Of a stretch of 64,000 nt of DNA, positions 55,101 to 63,349 are shown piece by piece (within the stretch, counting starts at the first letter, position 1; each line of letters opens with the position of its first letter). Source of the stretch: a bacterium A37T11 (GTDB taxonomy: Bacteria > Bacteroidota > Bacteroidia > Sphingobacteriales > Sphingobacteriaceae). The stretch lies in contig FOBR01000021.1 of assembly GCA_900109895.1 (NCBI GenBank), positions 50,263 through 114,262 of the forward strand, written 5' to 3'. The notes under the pieces are model-generated. The model saw only the letters and a list, made by a program, of their open reading frames with translations, was not told the DNA's origin and did no database searches. The translations under genes and the position numbers were made by a program.

Positions 55101-55560
55101 CTTAAAATATAAACAACTATCCTTCTATACCATGATTACAGGGACCTTTGCAGGGAATAACTCTTATTTAAGGACAAATCCATTTGCTTTTATGAGTAGT
55201 GGTACGGGTAGCTTTAACGATAATTTAACGTATATTCCTTATTGGACTTCGGAAAATGCCAGCAATGTTTACCCTTCAGCCACGTTTGCAGGTGATGGTC
55301 GTTTTCTGGGATTGCAGAGCCGGGGTTTTGCGCGCATACAGGATGTGACGTTGGCTTATACCTTTAACCAACCTTGGTTAAAAGCAGCGAAGATCAATTC
55401 GCTCAAGGTGTTTGTAACCGGTAAAAACCTGCTTACTATTACTAATTGGTATGGGGGAGATCCGGAAACTGGCACACGTATACGCGAATCAGATGGTGGC
55501 AACGCAGTCCGGTTTCCGTTGGCCACTACCTATTCTTTTGGTGTAAATGTAGGTTTTTAA
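52162..55560 (+). CDS. SusC-like TonB-dependent receptor with STN domain
   Basis: The 1132-residue outer-membrane transporter has, in order: N-terminal signal/anchor region to ~48, STN domain (~50-123, VTIDRNHISLKHLFVEIRRQ), CarboxypepD-regulatory-like domain (~135-207), TonB-box region DEVVVVGYGT (213-222), plug (~226-350, GSNNPLIVLDGVIYMGSLSD) and a long barrel to the C-terminal YSFGVNVGF. STN domains normally signal to a FecR anti-sigma, which is missing. It pairs with the SusD gene 18 bp downstream and imports oligosaccharides. Confidence 0.95.
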   Translation: MMNIIFKLKAFLRGIAGITPVNKIFRATRWALLYLLCSVLQVKAAAIAQVVTIDRNHISLKHLFVEIRRQTGYDILYASEDIPDIDFSNFHVKDKPLSEVLDFCLKDQPLSYEIKDMAVLIRKKPAKLTVQGDWEITGSLKSENGESLVGATVTLKGTQIATSTDKNGRFSIKIPAKPSVLVVTLMGYEPQEKPIANKGDYQIVLKGTNSELDEVVVVGYGTTKKKDFTGSVGTLKLEDSPVALAPNLNPLQALKGTISGLDIGASNTAGGEPAMQIRGQNSISGSNNPLIVLDGVIYMGSLSDINPNDIASFDVLKDATSAAAYGSRSANGVIAITTKRGKNGKPIISFNTSTGFQNWYDRPVMLKGEEWIKLVNARNQYTEGSTNWLKAGEIANRDAGKETNWLDLIGQTGVLQTYQASVSGATDRTNFYLSGSYDKNKGIIVGDKFDRISLLGKLKFNVTNWLEIGTDAGYSRRNYSGFEANIVQAEITSPYGVVYRDDQGDLEKYPYEQSGVNPLWGVQDGTRDNVDLYHNYRLNSYALVKIPWVDGLSYRANYLVNQDNIYNANFTYENYYVQEGNSPDRYKPSTIQGFLSNANGNRESKSNYSYVFDNIVNYNKTFGKHSVDFTAVATRDYTRYERTNITGSDFAANGNTILGINGLSKATVQKNQIDGTERTNIGYLGRINYSYDDRYFVTGSYRRDGASVFGADNKWANFSAFGVAWKISSEDFLQTFTVLNNLKLKFSWGQNGNQGLDPYGTLSTVANGTSGGIRYEYSNTPGKIYYGLIQSALGNSSLGWETTSSWNTGFESAWLNNRISLDVDAYFSKTTNQIFTQNIPVMTGFKTMKTSMGRVDNKGLEINLRTVNIQNTDWNWSTSVTFWKNWNKLVSLYGQDLDGDGKEDDDIANSLFIGKSLDAIYGYKQIGIVQENDADYMALTGAAPGTPKYADLDGVPGITAADRTIVGYRKENFRLNFSTTLKYKQLSFYTMITGTFAGNNSYLRTNPFAFMSSGTGSFNDNLTYIPYWTSENASNVYPSATFAGDGRFLGLQSRGFARIQDVTLAYTFNQPWLKAAKINSLKVFVTGKNLLTITNWYGGDPETGTRIRESDGGNAVRFPLATTYSFGVNVGF

Positions 55561-55578
55561 CAGAAAAACAGAGAAAAT

Positions 55579-57309
55579 ATGAAAACTTCAATCATAAAAA
55601 AGAAATTGGTTATCGGCTTGTTGGCCTTATTAGGTTTTACTGGCTGCCGGTCAGATAAAGATTTCCTGACGGAAAAACCTTCCACCTTTTATACCGTGGA
55701 CAATGCCTTCAGCACGTCGGCCCAAATAGATCAGGTACTAGTCTCTATATACTCGCAGTTGCGGGACTTGTGGGCGAATCCCGATGAAGCGAAATGGATC
55801 TTTATGCTTAGGGGAAATGGTACTGATATGTATGACGTGGCCAGTATTCGCCGGGATTGGACCTTTAATAATTATGGCATCATCAATCCGGATCATGAAA
55901 ATTTTTATAACGCATACAGTACCTGGTATCAGCTCATTTCAAAAGCTAATTTGGCTATTTATTCGGCTAATTTGCCGCAAATAGCTTGGTCAAGTGATGC
56001 TGAAAAGACGTATGCACTGGCGCAGGCCCGGTTTTTCAGGGCATTTTCTTATTTAAACCTGGGTGAATTATTTGGTGGCGTTCCTATTGTAACCGATATC
56101 ACAACGGTGCCCCGCTATGATTTCGTACGGGCTACGCGCTTAGAAACCTATCAGTTTGCGATCGATGAATTGGAGGCTATTGAAAATGACCTGCCCGAGA
56201 CTACTGCTATAGGAGGCCGGATTGTAAAGGGTGTTGCCGAGCATATGCTGGCCAGGCTTTATTTGGCGAAAGGTATCCAACTGGAAGCTGAGGGAAACAC
56301 GGGAGAGGCTAAAACGGCCTTTACTGCTTCAGTAACCAATGCCGGAAAGGTGATAGATGGGGGTACCTATGCCCTGATGGCATCCCGGTTTGGCACCCGC
56401 AAAACAGAAACTAAAGGAAATGTATACTGGGACCTTTTTCAGGAAGGGAATGTAAATTATCAGGACGGGAATACCGAAAGTATCTGGGCACTGCAAGTTG
56501 ATTTCGCAGCTTATAAGGCCGAAGATGGTAAATCAAAACTTCCCTATTCACGAACGTATGGCCCGGTATTCCGGGATGGATCCGGCGGCCATCTTACCGG
56601 TACGCTGGAAGATGTAGGCGGACGTGGAATTGCTGAAATCATCCCGACTATGTATTCACGAGACCTCATCTACCAGGACAAGTGGGGCGATGATATGCGC
56701 AATACTGATATTGTATTTAAGCGGATATTTATTGGCAACGTAGTTGGCGATAGTTATTATGGCAAACCCGTGCCTTGGGAAGTATTATACAACGGAAGTA
56801 CAGATGCCACCACAAACAAGGCAAATAGTAGTTTGTGTTACCCGGTTTCTTGTAAAATCGCAACCGATAAATATACCGGTTTAGACCAAGGAGAGAACAG
56901 AAGCAATTTGTTTCGGGACGATTATTTTGTACGGCTTCCCGAAACAATCTTATTGCGTGCAGAAGCGAAACAACGGTTGGGCGACAAAGCAGGTGCTGCT
57001 GCCGATGTGAACTTACTTCGGGCCCGGGCTCAATGTGGGTATATGGTTACCGCAAGCGACATGGATGACAAATTTGGAGTGATCCTCGATGAGCGTGCCC
57101 GTGAACTGGTATATGAAGAAAGCCGTTGGAATACGTTATTGCGTATGGGTGGAACCATTGCCGTGGACCGCATTAAACAATACGCGTACTGGCCCGAAGC
57201 AAAGGCTACCCTGACCTTTAACTTTAACTTGTGGCCAATTCCAAACACGGTTATAGATACCAATAAAGATGCACCGATCGCACAAAATGCGGGTTGGGAA
57301 AACAGGTAA
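55579..57309 (+). CDS. SusD/RagB-like glycan-binding lipoprotein
   Basis: The 576-residue surface lipoprotein has lipobox FTGC (C23) and SusD features: ARFFRAFSYLNLGELFGGVP, the N-terminal TPR-like helices, and C-terminal AGAAADVNLLRARAQCGY with ILDERARELVYEESRWNTLLRMG. It forms the lid of the SusC transporter. The stop codon overlaps the ATG of the next gene (TAATG), so the GH106 is coupled to it. Confidence 0.95.
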   Translation: MKTSIIKKKLVIGLLALLGFTGCRSDKDFLTEKPSTFYTVDNAFSTSAQIDQVLVSIYSQLRDLWANPDEAKWIFMLRGNGTDMYDVASIRRDWTFNNYGIINPDHENFYNAYSTWYQLISKANLAIYSANLPQIAWSSDAEKTYALAQARFFRAFSYLNLGELFGGVPIVTDITTVPRYDFVRATRLETYQFAIDELEAIENDLPETTAIGGRIVKGVAEHMLARLYLAKGIQLEAEGNTGEAKTAFTASVTNAGKVIDGGTYALMASRFGTRKTETKGNVYWDLFQEGNVNYQDGNTESIWALQVDFAAYKAEDGKSKLPYSRTYGPVFRDGSGGHLTGTLEDVGGRGIAEIIPTMYSRDLIYQDKWGDDMRNTDIVFKRIFIGNVVGDSYYGKPVPWEVLYNGSTDATTNKANSSLCYPVSCKIATDKYTGLDQGENRSNLFRDDYFVRLPETILLRAEAKQRLGDKAGAAADVNLLRARAQCGYMVTASDMDDKFGVILDERARELVYEESRWNTLLRMGGTIAVDRIKQYAYWPEAKATLTFNFNLWPIPNTVIDTNKDAPIAQNAGWENR

Positions 57310-60179
57310 TGAGCAGGTATTTAACAGGGTTTTTATTCCTTGCGGTGTTGTTGGGGGCACAAACAGGGCGTGATGGTGAAGATCTTTCTGAACAAACGTT
57401 TTTACACCCACCGTCGGTTTACGGGAATGGTTGCTTTTGGTGGTGGCTTAATGGCAACGTGATCAAAGCTTCCATCACCCACGATTTGGAGGAAATGCAA
57501 AAAAAAGGCTATGCAGCCGCGATTATCTTTGATGCAGGGGGTGCTGATCAGGGCGGAAACGCTGCTGTTCCAGCCGGGCCCTTGTTTGGCTCTCCGGCAT
57601 GGGTAGCGTTGTTTAAGCATGCGTGCAGCGAGGCAGCTCGCCTGGGTATTGAACTTTCGCTCAGCATTCAGAGTGGTTGGAACCTGGGCGGGCCAAACGT
57701 AACACCGCAGGAAGCGGCTAAGCTACTGACATGGTCAGAAACCCGGATATCCGGGGGGACTAAACAGGCTACGCGGTTGGAAGTACCCCCCATCAGGCAT
57801 AATTTTTATCGGGATATCGCCGTGCTGGCGATCCCGGTAAAAGGCCCTGTACAAGCCAAGCCCTTAAGTAACCTCACCATAAAGGGCGCTTTCACAGAAG
57901 CGGCCTTTTCAGCCGGCGATATGCGTTATTTGCTGGAGGAAGACCAAGCAGATACCGCTGGTGTGCAATATGCCAGTGCGAAAGACGTGCTGGACCTCAG
58001 TGACCGGATGAAGCCGGACGGTACTTTAAATTGGCAGGCTCCCGCAGGCGAATGGCAGGTAATGCGCTTTGGATACACCAACAACGGGGCGGAAGTATCT
58101 ACCTCCAGTGGCAATTGGAAAGGATTGGTGGTTGATTATTTAAGCAAGGCGCATTTTCAACGTTATTGGGATCGCAACGTGGAACCGTTGCTGAAAAGTA
58201 TAGGACCGCTGGCTGGTAAAACACTGCGTTACCTCCATACCGATAGTTGGGAGCTGGGCGGCTCAAACTGGACAGAGGATTTGCGGAAGGAGTTTTCTGA
58301 TCGTCGGAAATATGATTTACTGCCTTATTTGCCTGTAATAGCGGGCAAGGTAATCGGCAACCGTGACCTGAGCAACCGTTTCATGGCCGATTTTAGAAAG
58401 ACCCTGGGCGATTGTGTGGCTGACAATCATTATGCAACCTTTGCGGCAGATGCCCATACCTATGGCATAGGCATTCATCCCGAGTCGGCCGGCCCCCACG
58501 CAGGGCCCATCGATGGCATCAAGAACTATGGCCGCAGCGACCTGGTACTAAGTGAGTTTTGGTCACCGTCAAATCACCGGCCTACGCCAGAGCGGCGGTA
58601 TTTTGTGAAGCAAGCCTCCAGTGCCGCGCACATTTATGGCAAAAAATTGGTAGGGGCAGAGGGGTTTACGACCATTGGCCGGCATTGGAATGATGTCCTA
58701 TGGCAACATATGAAGCAAAGTTTTGACCACGAAGTATGTGCCGGTCTGAATCGCTTATACATCCATACCTTCACCAATTCTCCCAAAGAGATGGGCATGC
58801 CCGGGCAGGAATACTTTGCCGGCACGCATTTCAATCCCAATGTCACTTGGTGGAATGAATCAGGAGCTTTTCTACAATATGTACGCCGCGTGCAATATAT
58901 GTTGCAGGAAGGTCGTTTTGTGGGGGATGTGTTGTATTACTATGGTGATCAAGTGCCCAATATTGCTACCCTGAAAGCCCATGATCCGGCCGGAGCCCTA
59001 CCTTATTATGACTATGATGTGGTAGATGATGAAAAATTGATGGATCTGCGGGTAAATGACGGCCGCCTTACGCTACCTAGTGGCATGCGTTATCGGGTGC
59101 TGGTACTGCCAGACCATGCGGTGATGACTGTCAGCGCGTTGGAGAAGGTAAAGGAATTGGTACAGGCCGGAGCGGAGGTGATTGGCCCTAAAACGTTGAA
59201 AACGGTGAGCTTGGTAGGGTATCCGGCATCGGAAGACACCATTACGCGGCTGGCCGATGCGTTGTGGGGGGATGCGAAGGCTGTAAAAGGAATCCGTAGG
59301 GTAGGGAACGGCCGCATAGCTTGGGGTTATACGGCCAAAGACTGGTTACTGAAGCAGGGAGTGCCTGCTGATTGCCGGTTTGAGTTGGCTTCCGATTCAT
59401 TGCATTTTGATGATATCCATCTGCAGCGTGGCGGTGCCGATTATTATTTTATAAGCAGCCAGAATATGCTGGCCTGCCAAGCGGAAGTTTCTTTTCGCGT
59501 TGCTGGAAAACTGCCTGAATTTTGGGATCCGGTAACGGGTCGTACCTTCCCTGCGCCATCATTTAGTCAGCAGGGCGGGGTAACCACAGTCCCCATTAAA
59601 TTTGCACCTATGGGTTCGTGGTTTGTCGTATTTCGTAAGGCCATTTCCACTAGCCAGCAGGGGAACGCTACCTCCAATTTCCCTGAGTTTAAGCCAGCCG
59701 ATACGCTCGATGGTAATTGGACAGTATCGTTTGACCGGGCTTGGGGTGGGCCTGGTTCGGTTTCCTTTACAGCACTGACCAGTTGGCCTGAACGAGCTGA
59801 GGTGGGTATTAAACATTATTCCGGAAAAGCAACTTACCGCAAACGGGTAAACTGGAACCGTGCTGATACCGCAAATGTGTGGATAGATTTGGGGCGGGTA
59901 GAAGATGTGGGGATTGCCCGGGTACGCTGGAATGGGAAGGATCTCGGCGTACTTTGGTGCCCACCCTATCGGGTCAGGTTGCCGGCGATCAAACCCAAAG
60001 ATAACCTATTGGAAGTTGAGGTAACCAACAGTTGGCGTAACCGGCTCGTGGGTGACCGTGATATGCCTGCAAAGGACCGTTTCACTAAAACGAACATCGC
60101 GATCGGTAATGATTGGCAGCTGCTGCCCGCAGGTTTGTTAGGACCGGTGGTACTATCAACCGGACAGGTAGGTAAATAA
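57309..60179 (+). CDS. GH106 alpha-L-rhamnosidase (second)
   Basis: ATG 57309 overlaps the susD stop as TAATG and begins a short signal (MSRYLTGFLFLAVLLGAQT). The 956-residue protein resembles 32128: FWWWLNGNVIKASITHDLEE, the catalytic-region DSWELGGSNWTEDL, IGIHPESAGPHAGPIDGIKN, and a C-terminal galactose-binding-like domain (KATYRKRVNWNRADTANVWI, ending LLGPVVLSTGQ). In GH106 members of BT0986 type such segments carry the acid and base. It closes the SusCD operon. GC content is visibly higher than in the neighbouring genes. Confidence 0.9.
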   Translation: MSRYLTGFLFLAVLLGAQTGRDGEDLSEQTFLHPPSVYGNGCFWWWLNGNVIKASITHDLEEMQKKGYAAAIIFDAGGADQGGNAAVPAGPLFGSPAWVALFKHACSEAARLGIELSLSIQSGWNLGGPNVTPQEAAKLLTWSETRISGGTKQATRLEVPPIRHNFYRDIAVLAIPVKGPVQAKPLSNLTIKGAFTEAAFSAGDMRYLLEEDQADTAGVQYASAKDVLDLSDRMKPDGTLNWQAPAGEWQVMRFGYTNNGAEVSTSSGNWKGLVVDYLSKAHFQRYWDRNVEPLLKSIGPLAGKTLRYLHTDSWELGGSNWTEDLRKEFSDRRKYDLLPYLPVIAGKVIGNRDLSNRFMADFRKTLGDCVADNHYATFAADAHTYGIGIHPESAGPHAGPIDGIKNYGRSDLVLSEFWSPSNHRPTPERRYFVKQASSAAHIYGKKLVGAEGFTTIGRHWNDVLWQHMKQSFDHEVCAGLNRLYIHTFTNSPKEMGMPGQEYFAGTHFNPNVTWWNESGAFLQYVRRVQYMLQEGRFVGDVLYYYGDQVPNIATLKAHDPAGALPYYDYDVVDDEKLMDLRVNDGRLTLPSGMRYRVLVLPDHAVMTVSALEKVKELVQAGAEVIGPKTLKTVSLVGYPASEDTITRLADALWGDAKAVKGIRRVGNGRIAWGYTAKDWLLKQGVPADCRFELASDSLHFDDIHLQRGGADYYFISSQNMLACQAEVSFRVAGKLPEFWDPVTGRTFPAPSFSQQGGVTTVPIKFAPMGSWFVVFRKAISTSQQGNATSNFPEFKPADTLDGNWTVSFDRAWGGPGSVSFTALTSWPERAEVGIKHYSGKATYRKRVNWNRADTANVWIDLGRVEDVGIARVRWNGKDLGVLWCPPYRVRLPAIKPKDNLLEVEVTNSWRNRLVGDRDMPAKDRFTKTNIAIGNDWQLLPAGLLGPVVLSTGQVGK

Positions 60180-60253
60180 ATATAAAATTTTTCCATACCA
60201 TAAATTATATGTTTTTTATCACTTCGTCTATATGAGGACTTCGGTACGAACTA

Positions 60254-60261
60254 TATATTTG
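60254..60261 (+). promoter_or_regulatory. Possible -7 element before the isomerase-family gene
   Basis: TATATTTG fits TAnnTTTG, 36 bp before the ATG at 60298. No TTTG is present at the expected upstream spacing, so this is a weak call. Confidence 0.3.
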
Positions 60262-60297
60262 TTTCGATAATAAATTTAAACAATCAATTTTTATTAG

Positions 60298-61731
60298 ATG
60301 GTAATTTCCAATAGTGAATTTACAGTTGGGTTATTTGGAATTGGGTTAGAAGCCTACTGGGAGCAGTTTGATGGCCTCAAGGCTTCGCTGGAGACGTATT
60401 TGGAGACGGTGGCCGGACGGCTGGCAAAAAGCGGCGCCGGTTTAATGAACCTGGGATTAATTGATTCGCCTGAAAAAGCGCTGCAGGCAGGGCATACCTT
60501 TAGACAAGCAGACGTAGACTTGTTATTTTTACAGGTAACAACCTATGCTTTATCTGCCACCGTGCTTCCGGTGCTGCAACGTGCAAAGGTTCCAGTTGTG
60601 TTATTGAATTTATCGCCCGAAGCAGCTATTGACTATGACCATTTTAACCAACTACCAAACCGACGGGCCATGACAGGCCAATGGTTGCGGTATTGTTCGG
60701 CCTGCCCGGTGCCAGAAATTGCCAATGTTTTGCGAAGGGCCGGGATCCCATTTTATGAGGTTACAGGTACCCTGCACGACGAAGAAGTATGGAAAGAAAT
60801 AAGTGAATGGGTGGAAGCAGCCCGGGTACAGCGTGTTATGGCACATAACCGGATGGGACTGATGGGTCACTATTACTCGGGCATGCTTGACATTTATACC
60901 GATCTCACCAAACAGCTGATCACGTTTGGCGGCCACATGGAGATGCTGGAGGTGGACGAATTAACCGGGTTGCGCAAATCGGTAACAGATCACGCGGTTA
61001 AGGAACGGGTTAACGAGTTCCTACAGGTTTTTGAGGTGCAGCCAGATTGCCTGGAAACGGAGTTAACCCGCGCAGCAAGAACGTCATTGGCCCTGGATGA
61101 ATTGGCTAATCGTTACAAGCTGGGCTCCATGGCTTATTACTATAAAGGCTATGCCCAAAACGATCATGAAGATACCATGAGCTCCGTAATTTTGGGTACT
61201 ACGTTGCTTACGGCACAAGGTATTCCCGTGGCGGGAGAATATGAGGTAAAGAATGCCCAAGCCATGAAGATACTGGATGTGTTGGGTGCAGGGGGCTCTT
61301 TTACGGAATACTACGCCATGGATTATACGGATGATGTGGTGCTCATGGGACATGACGGGCCGGCACATTTTAAGATCGGTGAGGGGAAAACGATCGTTAG
61401 GCCCTTGGATGTGTATCATGGCAAGGTAGGGCGGGGTTTGGCTGTGGAAATGCAGGTGAAACATGGCCCTATTACGTGTTTGTCTGTAGTGGAAAATTTT
61501 GGGGGTGAGGTTTTTTTCCTGGTGGCAGAGGGAGCATCGGTTCCGGGCCCTATTTTGAAGATCGGCAATACGAACAGCCGCTACCGATTCCCAATCGGAG
61601 CAAAGGCCTTTGTCCATAGCTGGAACAGCCACGGGCCGGCACATCATTGTGCGGTTGGGGTGGGTCATTTAAGTGCAGTTATCCATAAATTAGGTCATTT
61701 ATTAGGTATTCAAACTATACAGGTATGTTGA
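60298..61731 (+). CDS. L-fucose/L-arabinose isomerase family protein
   Basis: The 477-residue cytoplasmic protein resembles arabinose-isomerase-like proteins: VGLFGIGLEAYWEQFDGLKA, ADVDLLFLQVTTYALSATVL, RVMAHNRMGLMGHYYSGMLD, a metal-site-like GTTLLTAQGIPVAGEYEV and a C-terminal beta domain to HKLGHLLGIQTIQV. Sugar specificity cannot be read from the sequence. It could isomerise another pentose or deoxysugar freed by the PUL. The gene starts 118 bp after the GH106 and is likely its own transcription unit. Confidence 0.82.
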   Translation: MVISNSEFTVGLFGIGLEAYWEQFDGLKASLETYLETVAGRLAKSGAGLMNLGLIDSPEKALQAGHTFRQADVDLLFLQVTTYALSATVLPVLQRAKVPVVLLNLSPEAAIDYDHFNQLPNRRAMTGQWLRYCSACPVPEIANVLRRAGIPFYEVTGTLHDEEVWKEISEWVEAARVQRVMAHNRMGLMGHYYSGMLDIYTDLTKQLITFGGHMEMLEVDELTGLRKSVTDHAVKERVNEFLQVFEVQPDCLETELTRAARTSLALDELANRYKLGSMAYYYKGYAQNDHEDTMSSVILGTTLLTAQGIPVAGEYEVKNAQAMKILDVLGAGGSFTEYYAMDYTDDVVLMGHDGPAHFKIGEGKTIVRPLDVYHGKVGRGLAVEMQVKHGPITCLSVVENFGGEVFFLVAEGASVPGPILKIGNTNSRYRFPIGAKAFVHSWNSHGPAHHCAVGVGHLSAVIHKLGHLLGIQTIQVC

Positions 61732-61747
61732 TAAGGTAGCTTTTACA

Positions 61748-61858
61748 TCAGAAAGCAATTTCTTCGGCATATGCAATATCGCCCTTGGTAAAAGCCAGGC
61801 CCAACAAATGCACGGTTTTTCCCTGGTGGAGGTTATGTAACCTATTAGGGCCATTAAC
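61748..61858 (-). pseudogene. Relic 3' end of a minus-strand gene
   Basis: On the minus strand a frame reads GPNRLHNLHQGKTVHLLGLA followed by FTKGDIAYAEEIAF and a stop at 61748-61750. It has real-protein character, but its upstream part is replaced by the tandem repeat that starts at 61853. No family is recognised. It looks like a gene cut by the repeat or by a deletion. Confidence 0.35.
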
Positions 61859-61989
61859 TCAGCCGGTCATCTCACGGCCGGGACAACCACTTCAGGAGCC
61901 TCGGTTCGCATGCTGCTCACCGGGGTCTCCTTTCGCTATTATCCCGATGCCGTTCGCTTGACCGGCTGATTTAAACAGGAGTAAGACTA
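61853..61989. repeat. Tandem 109-bp inverted-ended element, copy 1
   Basis: The unit 61860-61968 begins CAGCCGGTCA and ends with its exact reverse complement TGACCGGCTG. The interior is GC-rich (GGCCGGGACAACC..., CGGTTCGCATGCTGCTCACC) and can form a further GGAG/CTCC stem. The unit differs from copy 2 at only two positions over 109 bp. It has no ORF of note. Conserved flanks (ATTAACT left, ATTTAAA right) extend the repeat to about 137 bp. Confidence 0.8.
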
Positions 61990-62014
61990 GAAAATCTACT
62001 GTAATTTATAATCT

Positions 62015-62152
62015 ATTAACTCATCCGGTCATCTCACGGCCGGGACAACCGCTTCAGGAGCCTCGGTTCGCATGCTGCTCACCGGGGTCTCCTTTCGCTA
62101 TTATCCCGATGCCGTTCGCTTGACCGGCTGATTTAAATAGGAGTAAAGACTA
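62015..62152. repeat. Tandem 109-bp inverted-ended element, copy 2
   Basis: Second copy with a period of exactly 162 bp. Its core is 62022-62130, the left arm has one mismatch (CATCCGGTCA) and the right arm is perfect. The 25-bp spacer between the copies is AT-rich. The interval 61732-62255 holds only these repeats, the relic gene end and a promoter-like box. Confidence 0.8.
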
Positions 62153-62227
62153 TAAATATACTATAATTAGTATAGGAAAGCCAATTTAACTAATTAGTAA
62201 GTGTAGCTAATAATGGATATTATTTGT

Positions 62228-62236
62228 TAACTTTGC
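62228..62236 (+). promoter_or_regulatory. -7 element TAACTTTGC before the 62256 gene
   Basis: TAACTTTGC is a full match to TAnnTTTGC and ends 19 bp before the ATG. No clear -33 TTTG is seen at 19-21 bp spacing. Confidence 0.45.
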
Positions 62237-62255
62237 TTGAACTTGAATTTAATGT

Positions 62256-62741
62256 ATGGCACAATCAGCAACACGATTTAAAGAAATACAACGATTTAGA
62301 CAATGGTGGCTTTGGGTGCTACTACTTGGATTGGATGCCTATATGATATTCAAATTGTATCGTTTGGCTGAAAAAGAAACCGTCACCACTGTATATATCA
62401 TCCCAGTGGTTATCGTCTTGCTGATTACGTTGCTGTTTGCAACCGCACGGCTGTCGTGTGTCATTAAAGAAGATGGCGTATATCTCCGATTTTTCCCATT
62501 TCATTTTAGGACCCGTTTTTACAGCTGGGAGCAATTACGGAGCGTCCAGGTAAGGCAATATAATCCTTTAGCTGAGTATGGAGGTTGGGGTGTACGGATA
62601 GGAATAAATGGCTGGGCCTACAATGTTTCAGGAAATTGGGGTATCCAGCTCATCCCTAAAAAAAGAGTTAACATTCTTATAGGAACGCAAATGCCGGAAG
62701 AAGCCAGGCAAATCCTTCAGGAGGTTATGCCATCGGTATAA
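62256..62741 (+). CDS. Small membrane protein with PH-like domain
   Basis: The 161-residue protein has two transmembrane segments (WWLWVLLLGLDAYMIF; TVYIIPVVIVLLITLLFATA) followed by a cytoplasmic beta-rich domain (CVIKEDGVYLRFFPFHFRTRFYSWEQL, GGWGVRIGINGWAYNVSGNW, KKRVNILIGTQMPEEARQIL). The pattern is that of DUF6141/PH-like membrane proteins of unknown role. It ends 8 bp before the converging gene at 62750. Confidence 0.75.
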   Translation: MAQSATRFKEIQRFRQWWLWVLLLGLDAYMIFKLYRLAEKETVTTVYIIPVVIVLLITLLFATARLSCVIKEDGVYLRFFPFHFRTRFYSWEQLRSVQVRQYNPLAEYGGWGVRIGINGWAYNVSGNWGIQLIPKKRVNILIGTQMPEEARQILQEVMPSV

Positions 62742-62749
62742 GGTAAGTA

Positions 62750-63229
62750 TCAAATCCATTTTCTTAAGATAAATGCTGCTATTAGGAGGATTGTTACTCC
62801 AATGGCATATGGCCAGATGGTGTGTGGCTTGGTTTGTTTCGTTGTTTCTTCTTGTATATGTTGTTGCTGGTGGGCTGTGCTGTCTATTTTTGCCTTATTA
62901 TTTGTGTGGGTTGTGGTTATTTTCGTGCTGTCCTTTCCCTCTTGACGTTTTTGTGTTTTCCGATAGATGTTTATCTGGGTTGCTTCGCCGGTATATCCGG
63001 AATCGGGGTGGTAGTTGAATGTCCCGTGGGGAATGATCTCCGTATATTCGAGCTGGTCTTGTGATAGGAAATGGAAGTGCTGCATCGCTGTTTGTTCTTG
63101 TAAACTGTCTTTTTCTTGTTCGGTATGAACGGTGATTTCTTTATCCGTGCTGCTGTTTTTAGTTTGGTGCCTTTGAACGGAACAGGATATGGTAATCAAG
63201 ATTGCTATTGGGATAATTACTTTTTTCAT
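62750..63229 (-). CDS. Lipoprotein with C-terminal membrane anchor (u-spanin-like topology)
   Basis: The 159-residue protein has a lipobox-like ITISC (C16), a hydrophilic threonine/glutamine/lysine-rich middle (~20-136, e.g. KTQKRQEGKDSTKITTTHTN) and a single C-terminal transmembrane segment (WPYAIGVTILLIAAFILRKW, residues ~138-157). A protein lipidated at one end and membrane-anchored at the other would span the periplasm, as phage u-spanins do. It may instead be an envelope tether. No family is recognised. The start is supported by the signal. It lies 120 bp downstream of the FN3 gene on the same strand. Confidence 0.7.
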   Translation of the reverse strand: MKKVIIPIAILITISCSVQRHQTKNSSTDKEITVHTEQEKDSLQEQTAMQHFHFLSQDQLEYTEIIPHGTFNYHPDSGYTGEATQINIYRKTQKRQEGKDSTKITTTHTNNKAKIDSTAHQQQHIQEETTKQTKPHTIWPYAIGVTILLIAAFILRKWI

Positions 63230-63349
63230 GATTCATTTTTTGATTAAAATGGGACTTTGGTCCGGGGCCGATCCTGCTTCGCAGCCAAGGTCCCCGTCCT
63301 CAAAGCCCGCATTTTATATTACGCAGAAAGATGACATTATAAATAGACA

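Noticed and set aside
61853..62152. Possible CRISPR array
   Set aside because: Only two repeats, 109-137 bp long with near-identical interiors and no spacer set or cas genes.
62773..63064. Hydrophobic plus-strand frames opposite the lipoprotein gene
   Set aside because: Leucine/cysteine-rich frames are the complement of its threonine/lysine-rich middle; the minus-strand gene has a proper lipoprotein signal and start.
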